Source: SHZI01 sp963698405
GTDB lineage: Bacteria; Pseudomonadota; Gammaproteobacteria; Steroidobacterales; GCA-2729495
Direction: 5' to 3'
Assembly (NCBI GenBank): GCA_963698405.1
Contig: CAVOQT010000017.1
Coordinates: 372,001-436,000, forward strand
DNA length: 64,000 nucleotides
In this document: one piece after another, positions 56,297-64,000 of the stretch
Position numbering within the stretch: the stretch's first letter is position 1
How the letters are laid out: each line of letters opens with the position of its first letter
Notes under the pieces: model-generated
The model's input: only the letters and a program-made list of their open reading frames with translations
Databases searched by the model: none
Told to the model about the DNA's origin: nothing
Program-made: the position numbers and the translations under genes

Positions 56297-57800
56297 CTAC
56301 AACTTGCCCAGCAGGATCTTGCAGAGATGCAAGAGGTTATTGGTCGTCCAGTAGAGCACCATGCCCGCCGGGAAAGTGTAGAGCAGCACGAAAAACAGCG
56401 CCGCCATCGCATACAGGCGCAGCCGCTGGCCGGCCAGCAGTTCCGGCGACAGCGAGGCCTCTTCCTGCAGGCGCGCTGCGGCAATCGTGAATACCGTCAT
56501 CAGCACCGGCAGGAAATTCAGATAGCCGCCAAAAAACGGCAGCACGCCCGGCAGGGCCATCACCCGGTCGGGCAACGACAGGTCCTGCACCCAGAGGAAG
56601 CCCGCACCGGCCAGACCGAAGTTCTCGCCGAGCATGTCGAAGGCCGCGATAAAGACCGGGATCTGGATGAGGAAGCCGGCCAGGCTCTTCAGCGTGTAGA
56701 ACTGGCTGACACCATTCTGCGCATAGACTTCCAGGGTACGACGGTGCGCCTCCTCGCCCTTGAACTCGCGCCGGATCGGCGTGAGCTGCGGCTGCAGCAG
56801 ACTCTGCGTACGGTTGACATCAGCCTGCCAGCGTTCGGCGACGAAGGTCAGCGGCCACATCAACAGCTTTCACCGACAGCGACAGGAGCATGATCGCCAG
56901 ACCCCAGTTGCCGACCAGTTGCTGCATCTGGCCGAGCAGCCAGTGCATGCCAAAGGCCAGCGCACGCAACCAGTCCCACAGCGAGGCATAGAGCATGCCG
57001 CGCAATTCGGGAGCCACCTGCGTCAGTTCGCTGACCCGTACCGGCCCGGCATAGATCTGCAGATCCAGGCTGCCGCCACCGGCACCATCGCGCCGGACAG
57101 CGAGCGTCGGCTGGTCGGCTGCGGTCTCGGCAGCCGATACCTGAACCGCATCCGTCGACTGCAGCAGCAGCGTCCAGAAGCGGCCGCGCAGACCCATCCA
57201 CTCACCGGGTGCGGACAGGCGTTCGCTGCCGTCGCATCTTCATCGCCGGTCAGGTTCTGCTGCCCCGCCGAATCCACGCGCACGGCCCGCGCGTAGCTGT
57301 AAAAACCGCCGAAGCCGGGCAGCCGCGTGCCGACCAGATCGTCACCGCCGCCGAGCTCCAGCACCGCGCCCGGCGGCATCTGCAGCGAGACCGACAGCGT
57401 GCGGCCATCGCGCGCCAGGGTATAGCGATGAATCAGGCGCATGCCGCGGAACGGTTCCAGCGAGCTGAGGATCACGGTCATTCCCGCGTCGGAACGCTGG
57501 TACTCGGCGACGGTAGACCAGTTCTTCGAGTTGCCGGGCGGCCTCGGCGTCGCCGGGCACCCGCCAGCCAAAGCGGCTGCCGCCGTCACCCACACGCAGC
57601 AGGGCAGTCTGTGCGGCAGCCGGCTCCGTTCCCCGCACAGCGTTCCATGCAACTGAGCCAGCGACCGGGCAGACCACCGTACGGGATTGATCAGCAGCAT
57701 CTGCTGCTCGCCATCCAGCGACCGCTTGCGCCTGAGCAGGCGCCGCACCGGCCAGACCGGCCAGCACGGCCAGCATCATCGCGACACGCTTCAGCATCAT
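56297..57800 (-). CDS. Divergent YidC/Oxa1-family protein, frameshifted
   Basis: About 501 codons once frames are joined. N-terminus MMLKRVAMMLAVLAGLAGAA is a signal-like segment instead of the usual membrane anchor. A periplasmic domain follows (TVILSSLEPFRGMRLIHRYT and GLRGRFWTLLLQ), then the Oxa1 core: GNWGLAIMLLSLSVK, then MWPLTFVAERWQADVNRTQS and VYAQNGVSQFYTLKSLAGFL, ending in a hydrophobic region. The frame breaks near 57515, 57235 and 56865. YidC inserts membrane proteins; this is a second, atypical copy embedded in a phosphonate operon. The ATG at 57800 overlaps the previous stop. Confidence 0.72.
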
Positions 57801-58949
57801 CAGCGTGGCACTCCCGGGCAATTTTCGGCGATGGCCAGCGCGCCGGCCGCACCGCTGCTGCCGAGGTTGTACACCGAGTCCTCGCGCAGCTTCGCGACAG
57901 CGCTTCGGAAACGGGCCGGGTCGCTCACCAGTTCGCGGATCAGATCCGGCGCCTCCGCCAGACGCTCCGGCTTCAGCAGCGCACCCAGCTTTTCGCGCAC
58001 ATACGATTCAAAAGGCTCCATGCCGAGTTCCGGCCAGGTGTCATTGCGCGCCTTGGCCGGCACATCGATGTACAGCACCGGTTTTTCCAGCCCCATGCCG
58101 TAGTCCTGCCCGGCACCGGACCAGTCGGTGATCATCACGTGCGAGTCGTACAGCGAATCGCTCTCCCCCATCTGCTCCACCAGCCTGAAGCGCGGATTGC
58201 CGCCGTGTCTGGCCACGATGCGATCGATCAGCTCCGGTGTCATCCAGCGCGTCTGGTAGTGCGGCCGCAAGGTCAGCCGGAAGCCCGCCGCCATCAGTAC
58301 GTCGACCAGTGCATCACCGCACACCGGCAGGATAGTCTCCTCACCCCAGGACGGCGCGAGCAGCACGTGAATATCAGCATCGTCGCTGACTGGCGGCGCT
58401 TCACGCCGGTTGGCCAGCAGTTCCTCAAGGCGCCCGTAGCCGTGCGGGATCAGTTGCTTGGCCGGCAGCTTGTGCAGTTCCTCACGCCGACGGATCTCGC
58501 GCATCTGGTGCGGACCGGCACACAGGATGGTGTCGTAGTTGTCGAAGGAGTTGGCGTAGTCCGCCATGTGCGTGCTGATCAGCGAATGGAACATGTAGAC
58601 CACATGCACCGGGTGCACCGGACGCTTGAGATCGAGGTTGCCGAAATCGAGGATCTGCGTGACCAGCACATCGGCATCCAGAAACTGGCAGAACCAGATG
58701 CGCCAGAGCCCCTTGCCGATGCAAAAGGAGCGGATCAAGCGCAGAAGCCTGATGCAGACCCGGATCGTCCGGATCCGAGGACACGTAGAGTATGGATTCA
58801 CCCAGGCTTTCGGTGAGATGCCGGATGACCGGCGCGAAGTGATGCCAGTCCTGGCCGCTCTCGGAGAGAAACACGATGCGGCGCTCGGCACGCGGTATGC
58901 GACGGAAAGCCCGATACCCGCTCCAGTCCCGGAAAAACGTCAACGCCAT
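57800..58949 (-). CDS. CDP-glycerol glycerophosphotransferase-like (TagB/TagF-type) protein, frameshifted
   Basis: About 383 codons. After MALTFFRDWSGYRAFRRIPR and VFLSESGQDWHHFAPVIRHL the frame slips near 58760, then continues RPVHPVHVVYMFHSLIS, HGYGRLEELLANR, VLLAPSWGEETIL and MITDWSGAGQDYGMGLEKPV. HS...W-G and D-W-S/SG-x-x-x-D motifs fit GT-B-type enzymes that transfer glycerol-phosphate from CDP-glycerol. In this operon the donor is more likely CMP-2-aminoethylphosphonate or a related activated phosphonate. It overlaps the YidC-like gene. Confidence 0.68.
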
Positions 58950-58972
58950 CGTGGCGCGGGCCCCGCAGCTGC

Positions 58973-59251
58973 TCAGCTGCGCCGGGCGCCGTCATCTCCG
59001 GAAGTGGCTGGCTGCGGCCGCCCGCCATCATGTTGCCCGGTCGTTTTCTTGTCTGATCCGCCGCGAAACAGCGACTTGAGCTTGTACCAGTAGGTCTTGA
59101 CGGCCAGTCCCAGCGTGGCGAACAGGCCGATGATCGCCGACAGGATCATGCTGCCGGTGCTCGGGTCCAGATAGGCCTCGGCGTGCGGCGCAACAGTCAG
59201 CAGACTGAGCAGCACGACCATCATGAGGGCGGTATCCGGTTTGCGTTTCAT
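58973..59251 (-). CDS. Small membrane protein with YLDP motif
   Basis: 92 residues from the ATG at 59251. A signal-like helix (ALMMVVLLSLLTVAPHAEA) is followed by YLDPSTGSMILSAIIGLF, a second helix, and YWYKLKSLFRGGSDKK, a basic tail. Small YLDPGTGS proteins occur in polysaccharide and surface-modification clusters; their role is unknown. It lies between the second nucleotidyltransferase and the CDP-glycerol-transferase-like gene, so it may be a partner of the transferase at the membrane. Confidence 0.72.
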   Translation of the reverse strand: MKRKPDTALMMVVLLSLLTVAPHAEAYLDPSTGSMILSAIIGLFATLGLAVKTYWYKLKSLFRGGSDKKTTGQHDGGRPQPATSGDDGARRS

Positions 59252-59300
59252 GGCCTTGAAGCGTCCTGGGCAGGGGGCGAAAATTGCTGGCTGTATACAA

Positions 59301-60080
59301 TCATTGGGCAGGCACTGCAACGCTGGCGGCGGAGCGGCGCAGGATCTCCGGGTAGACGGTATCCCGCACGCGCGCGAGGTGCGAGGGATCATCGATCTCG
59401 CCCCAGACCAGGTCGGCAACCACCGGACAGGCGATCGGCCGCTCACGCCCCGCCGCGACCAGGCAGTCGGTTTCGTAGTCGAAGCGCAGTGAGCTGGCAA
59501 AGGCTCGCTCGGCAATCACGCACATCAGCTGGAACAGCTCTGCGGAAATCTTCGAGATGCCGACCAGCTCACCGGCCGGCGGCCCACCCAGCGCGGCCGC
59601 CTGTTTCGACATGTTGCGCAGACAGCCGTCGCGCATCTCGACATAGACCTCGTCGCCGGCCTGCGTCGGACCCGGAAAGCAGGATCGGCATCAGCAGCCG
59701 GATCGTCGAGCAGACCGGTGCAACGCGCGCGGCTCATAGACCAGATCGGACTCCAGCAGCAGAAACGGCCCATGCACCAGATCGCGCGCACACCAGAGCG
59801 AGTACATGCTGCCGGAATCCGCATAGCGCGGGTTGTGCACCACGCGCACCAGCCCGGCGCGACGCTGTGCCAGTTCGTCGTAGTGTCCGGCGCAGTGTCC
59901 GGTCACGATGAGGACATCGCTGATGCCGGCTGCCACCAGCCGATCGATGGATTCCTCGATGATCGGCTGTGCACCGAGCCGCAGGAAACCCTTCGGATAG
60001 TCCTGCACATGGCCGGCGAGCCGCGTGCCGCGCCCGGCCGCCAGGATCACCGCCGTACGTGACGGCTGCAGGCGCGGCAC
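59301..60080 (-). CDS. LicC-like nucleotidyltransferase (second in the operon), frameshifted
   Basis: 260 codons overall, with two or more shifts near 59750 and 59685. The N-terminus (GTG at 60080) reads TAVILAAGRGTRLAGHVQD, YPKGFLRLGAQPIIEESIDR, the NTP-binding signature of sugar-1-phosphate and choline-phosphate cytidylyltransferases; VVHNPRYADSGSMYSLWCAR and LLLESDLVYEPRALH follow, and later VGISKISAELFQLMCVIAER. It resembles CTP:phosphocholine cytidylyltransferase. It adjoins the AEP transaminase gene. The operon thus has two different nucleotidyltransferases. Confidence 0.72.
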
Positions 60081-61198
60081 TCACAGCCGCGTGCCCAGAT
60101 TGCCGGTCAGCGCCGTGCACAGGCGCAGCAGATCGGCTTCCTGGATATCGCCCATATGCGCGATGCGGAAGATCTGCCGACCCAGGTCACCCTGCCCGGC
60201 ATAGATGATGAAACCCTCGGCCTTCAGCGCCGCATGCAGCTCGGCATAGCTGCGATGTGCAGGCAAGCGGTACGACCACAGCACGCTGGAGTACTCATCC
60301 GGAGGCAGCAGTGTCGTCACGCCGCTGACGCGACAGGGCCGCATGGATGCGCTGTGCGCGGGCCAGATAGAGCTGACGACGCACCTCGGCACCGCCCTGC
60401 TCCGCATGCTCGAGCAGCGCCTCATGCAGTGCGAAGGCAATCTGCACCGGCAGCGTGAATGGCGAGTAGCCGTCGCGGTGCTGGGCCGCGTAGTAGGCGC
60501 GCAGATCCAGGTAGACACTGCCAGCCCGCATCGCCGGCCCGTCCCACAGCTCATTGCGTGCCAGCACGAAGGACAGGCCGGGCGCACCATGCAGACACTT
60601 GTTGGCGGTGCCCGCCAGTGCACCGAGATTCCAGTCTGCCGCATCGATCTGCTCGGCGCCGAAGCTGCTCACCGCATCCAGCAGCATCGTCAGGCCACGC
60701 GCCTGACACAGTCGCCCGACCGCAGCGATATCGTTCAGCCGCCCGGTGGTGGTCTCATGATGAACGACGGCCAGATGGCTGATGGTGGGGTCACGCTGCA
60801 GGCAGTCCTCTATCGCTGCCAGATCGATAGCCGCCGTCCAGGCATGTTCGACCAGCCGATGCGGCTTGCCGTGCGCAGCCAGCATGCGCTGCATGCGCTC
60901 GCCATACACACCGTTGGCCACCACCAGCGTGGTGCCATGATCAGGTGCAAAGCTGGCCAGCATGGCCTCTACGGCACTGGTACCGGAACCAGCCAGCGTC
61001 ACGGCACAGTAGTCCTGTACCAGGCTGGCGATGCACCTGCGTCAGGCGCAGGTTGATGTCGCGGAGCAGTGCGGCGAATTCGGGTTCACGATGACACCAG
61101 TCACCGGCAACCAGCGCATTGCGCACTCGTGCGGTGAGCGTCACCGGTCCGGGATTGAGCAGGATCAGACGCTGGTTTTCAGTCGGCCGCTGCTGCAT
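60081..61198 (-). CDS. 2-Aminoethylphosphonate:pyruvate transaminase-like, frameshifted
   Basis: About 372 codons. Start ATG 61198 gives ILLNPGPVTLTARVRNALVA; then DYCAVTLAGSGTSAVEAML, VVHHETTTGRLNDIAAVG, the PLP lysine in LAGTANKCLHGAPGLSFVLA, and after the second break TLLPPDEYSSVLWSYRLPAH to GTRL. Single extra bases near 61030 and 60327 shift the frame (span 3n+2). Class V aminotransferase fold; together with PepM and the decarboxylase it should make 2-aminoethylphosphonate (AEP) from phosphonoacetaldehyde. Overlaps the decarboxylase gene by 20 nt. Confidence 0.85.
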
Positions 61199-62339
61199 GG
61201 ATCAGTCCCTGCAGATGCTGCCGGAGTCGCGCCGCCACCTCGGCCGGCGTGATCACCGGGCGCGGCAGTTTCGCCGGCACACCGGGCAGCACCGGCACAT
61301 GGATGAACAGCGGACCGGCTGAACGGCGCCGCCGAGCAGTCGCCGAAAGTTCTGCCGGCTCGCTGGCCGTCGCCACCGCCGCATAGCCACAGGCCGCCGC
61401 AATCGCGCAGAAATCCACATGCGGCGACACGGTGCTCTGGCCGCCGGTGGACTCGTGCTGGCCATTGTCGATCACGATGTGCACGAGATTGTCGGGCCGC
61501 TGATAGCCCACCGTGGTCAGCGCACCGAGGCGCATCAGCGCCGCACCATCACCGTCGATGGCGATCACCCGTCGCTTGGGCTGCACCAGCGCGATCCCGA
61601 GCGCCAGGCTCACGGCACAGCCCATCGAGCCCACCATGTAGAGCTGATTGGCCCGGTCACCCAGCGCGTAGAGTTCGCGGCCCATATAGCCGGTGGTCGC
61701 CACCAGCACATCGCGACCGGAATCGGCCGCACGGATCGCGGCAAGCATCGCCTGACGCTGAACGCGGGCCGGAATTCGCGCAGGCGACGCCACTTTGCGC
61801 AGCCCACTGCCTGTGAGTGCACCGCCCAGCGCGCTGTCCGCCACGCTGCCCTTGCGCATGACCAGCGCATAGGGTCGCTGCGCCGCCTGCATGTTGGCCA
61901 CCGCAGCATCGAGCGTCGGCGCAATCGCTGCATCGCTGTCCGGAAACAGCGCCCAGGGAATATCCATCAGCTCCAGCATCTGCGGGGTGATCTGCCCCAT
62001 CAGTTCGTGCTGGGGCTCATCGGCATGACCACCGGGCTCGCCACGCCAGGTGACGATCAGCAGTATCGGGATACGGAAGGTCCAGGTCAGCGAAGTGAGC
62101 GGATTGACCGCGTTGCCCAGACCGGAGTTCTGGAACATCGCCACGCCACCGCAGCCACCGAGCTCGGCGCCGGCGGCAATCGCCACCGCATCGCCCTCAT
62201 TGGCAGCCGCGACATAGCGCAGCTGCTCAGAGCCGATCGTGTAATTGATGAACGGCGTCAGATAGGAACAGGGCACACCGCTGTAGACCCTGAAACCGCG
62301 CTCGGCAGCGGCCGTCACGAAACTTCCGGCATCAATCAT
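61179..62339 (-). CDS. Phosphonopyruvate decarboxylase
   Basis: 386 residues, intact; ATG 62339 overlaps the stop of the PepM-cytidylyltransferase gene. TPP enzyme: GFRVYSGVPCSYLTPFINYT, VAMFQNSGLGNAVNPLTSLT, the TPP-binding IAIDGDGAALMRLGALTTVG then HIVIDNGQHESTGGQ. It converts phosphonopyruvate to phosphonoacetaldehyde, the irreversible step that drives C-P bond biosynthesis. A sulfopyruvate decarboxylase is the nearest alternative, but the flanking PepM argues for phosphonates. Confidence 0.9.
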   Translation of the reverse strand: MIDAGSFVTAAAERGFRVYSGVPCSYLTPFINYTIGSEQLRYVAAANEGDAVAIAAGAELGGCGGVAMFQNSGLGNAVNPLTSLTWTFRIPILLIVTWRGEPGGHADEPQHELMGQITPQMLELMDIPWALFPDSDAAIAPTLDAAVANMQAAQRPYALVMRKGSVADSALGGALTGSGLRKVASPARIPARVQRQAMLAAIRAADSGRDVLVATTGYMGRELYALGDRANQLYMVGSMGCAVSLALGIALVQPKRRVIAIDGDGAALMRLGALTTVGYQRPDNLVHIVIDNGQHESTGGQSTVSPHVDFCAIAAACGYAAVATASEPAELSATARRRRSAGPLFIHVPVLPGVPAKLPRPVITPAEVAARLRQHLQGLIHAAAAD

Positions 62340-63962
62340 GCAAAGCTGCCCGCGGCCACCACGTCTTCCAGACTGTCGATGTCCAGCCAGTGCCCGGTGG
62401 TATAGATCACCCGCACGCGCTCGCCGCTCCGCACCAGCTCGGTGAGCAGATGGTGCAGCTTGGCCTTGCGGTTCTTCGGCTGCGCCGCCAGCGCCGAGAC
62501 TGCCGTGCGAAAGCGCGGCAGGGCCGCCGCCGATATCTTCATGAAGCCCATCCACTCGCCGTGGATGCTGTTCTCCGGCAGATCCTCTGCGGCACGCTCC
62601 AGAAAGGTCTGCTGATAGAAGGCACGGCGCGAGTGCGGCTGCGTGCAGCTGACATAGTCGGCCGCCCTGCCCCGGTTCACCGACTCGTGCCATTCGGTAT
62701 CCACGACGATGGCAAAGTCATCTTCAGTCTCGGCCAGCGCATCGAGGATGTAGCGCTTGAAGATCACGTCGCCGTAGGACACGTAGAGATCCATCGAGTC
62801 GTCCGGATCGCCTGCCAGGCCGCTGGCGAGAGACACCAGCTCGCTGGTATCGGCATAGTCGGCATTGTCGGTATAGCTGATCGCCGGCAGGTCGATGGCT
62901 TCGGGCAGATAACCGCGCACCACACCGATACGCTTGATGCCTGCCGCGTTGTAGGCTGAAACGATATGCGAGAGCAGCGGCCGGCCACGGATCTTCACCA
63001 TGGTCTTCGGCCGATGCTCGGTGAGTTCACCCAGCGCCGAGCCGCGCGATGCGGCCAGGATCAGCGCGCGTGAACGCGCCTGGCGTTTCGGCAGGTAGCG
63101 CTCTTCGGCTTCCTGCAGCTCCGAAGCGCCCTGCAGGCGGAACAGCTCCTTGACCGGCGCGATACGGTCCTCGACCGAGCGCAGGTTCTGTTCCTCGATG
63201 AATCGTGCGCGCAGTCTCCTGCATGGCAACGACCGCTGCACGCAGCAGCTGGTTGGCCCAGATCGCGATGGAAAAGCCGGCTTCGCGGAACACGTCGGTC
63301 GGCGTGGCGTGATACTTGGTCGGCACGATGACCACCGGCGAGCGGCCGGCCCACTCCTTCTGGAAAGCGAGCACTTCCGTCGCGCTGCTCAGCGCACTGT
63401 GGATCAGGATGCCGTCCGAGCCGGCAGCGTGATAGGCCTCGGCACGGCGCATCGCTTCATCGAGACCCCAGCCGGCGATAAAGGCCTCGACCCGGGTGAT
63501 GATCGCAAACTCGTCGTCGGCCTGCGCATCCTTGCCGGCCTTGATCCGGCTGCAGAACTCGTCGACATCGGCCAGCTGCTGCTTGTCGCCGTCGATGAAG
63601 CTGTTGGTCTTCGGGTAAAGCTTGTCCTCGATGCAGACGGCAGCGATGCCGCGCTGCTCGAGCTTGCGCACCAGACGGCGCACATTGTTGAAGTTGCCGT
63701 AACCGGTATCGCCGTCCAGCAGGATCGGAATGCTGGTCGCATCGGCCATGAACTCGAGCATCTCGAGCACCTGCGTCCAGCTGGCCTCGTTCGAGTCACG
63801 CACCCCGTACTGCGCCGACATGCACAGGCCGCCGGCCCAGATGCCGCGAAAACCGGCTTCCTCGCCGATCCGGGCGCTGACGCCGTTGTGGGCTTCAATG
63901 AGGAATTCGAGTTCCGGGCTGGCCAGCAGTTGCCGGAACCGGGTGGTCTTTTTCAGTTGCAT
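62336..63962 (-). CDS. pepM: Phosphoenolpyruvate mutase fused to a cytidylyltransferase (PepM-PntC-type), frameshifted
   Basis: About 542 codons. PepM half (from ATG 63962): GIWAGGLCMSAQYGVRDSNE, IPILLDGDTGYGNFNNVRRL, and the PepM signature CIEDKLYPKTNSFID; it makes phosphonopyruvate from PEP. The second half has ALILAASRGSALGELTEHRP, TMVKIRGRPLLSHIVSAYN, LYVSYGDVIFKRYI and IHGEWMGFMKISAAALPRF, a CTP-dependent nucleotidyltransferase like PntC, which makes CMP-AEP. The halves are joined by FIEEQNLRSVEDRIAPVKEL; one extra base near 63215 (span 3n+1) breaks the frame. The stop overlaps the decarboxylase start. A frame ending at 63953 runs in from the window edge and may be the 3' tail of another gene. 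Confidence 0.88.
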
Positions 63963-64000
63963 TCCCGGTCGCGGTGCTTGCTGCCCGCCTCCAGCACGAT

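Noticed and set aside
57209..58816. Long plus-strand open frame (535 codons) opposite the YidC-like and transferase genes
   Set aside because: It is low-complexity His/Arg/Gln/Ala-rich, matches no family, and lies antisense to recognisable genes; GC-rich DNA often keeps such antisense frames open.
61419..62405. Plus-strand 328-codon frame over the phosphonopyruvate decarboxylase gene
   Set aside because: Antisense shadow of an intact enzyme.

Overview
The window looks like chromosomal DNA from a GC-rich gammaproteobacterium, probably near Nevskiales, Steroidobacterales or Xanthomonadales. The evidence is the conserved blocks hda-pgsA-like-DUF2066-purMN, metG-rnfABCDGE-nth, aceE-aceF-lpd and mrp/dcd, a PEP-CTERM-type secreted protein, type IV pilus retraction ATPases and a REP-like palindrome. 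I assign no genus. I saw no rRNA, tRNA or CRISPR array. No stretch longer than about 300 bases lacks a gene or gene remnant.

Layout. 1-4588: wrbA (5' cut off), then hda, a phosphatidylglycerophosphate-synthase-like gene and a DUF2066 gene on minus, divergent from purM-purN. 4603-8775: an accessory stretch with every gene on minus: a Phd/ParE-type toxin-antitoxin pair, two glyoxalase-fold (VOC) proteins, a DUF2283 protein, hicAB, an Mrr-like nuclease and a shattered PD-(D/E)XK-like gene. One well-formed integron attC-like site (7131-7189) and two further attC-type core sites, each about 21 nt before a gene start, suggest integron gene cassettes without a nearby integrase. 8794-16953: dcd and mrp on minus, then a HEAT-repeat/Ser-Thr kinase, two PilT-family ATPases and metG. 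16953-22498: rnfABCDGE and nth. 22488-28905: an FGGY sugar kinase and two secreted chelatase-like paralogs around a membrane-bound LytTR regulator. 28947-34755: pyruvate dehydrogenase. 34833-45859: M17 peptidase, RNase T, PuuD-like membrane protein, nadC, DTW protein, GGDEF/EAL protein, MBL hydrolase, TauD-like dioxygenase with a TetR regulator, hemerythrin and GNAT. 45890-49708: a four-gene minus operon (zinc peptidase, ATP-grasp ligase, Trp-rich protein of unknown function, secreted nitrilase-like protein). 49786-53206: a flavin reductase, an IS91-type transposase remnant, a truncated flavin-reductase paralog, an aspartic protease, a toxin-antitoxin pair and a fragment of a transporter gene. 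53240-54103: PEP-CTERM-type protein.

54122-63962 is the most interesting region: a ten-gene minus-strand operon with very small gaps or overlaps that encodes phosphonate synthesis and activation. It holds a PEP mutase fused to a cytidylyltransferase, phosphonopyruvate decarboxylase, 2-aminoethylphosphonate (AEP) transaminase, a second LicC-like nucleotidyltransferase, a small membrane protein, a CDP-glycerol-glycerophosphotransferase-like enzyme, a divergent YidC/Oxa1 protein, a membrane-anchored alpha/beta hydrolase and a Bcr/CflA exporter. The enzymes predict CMP-AEP made in the cytosol and moved onto a cell-surface acceptor; the acceptor and the role of the YidC-like protein are unknown.

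Caution: about fourteen genes carry single-base frame disruptions or an in-frame stop, including normally conserved ones (mrp, rnfB, a pilT homolog). Most are +1 insertions, so many may be sequencing or assembly errors. I give full reconstructed spans for these genes and state where the frame breaks.
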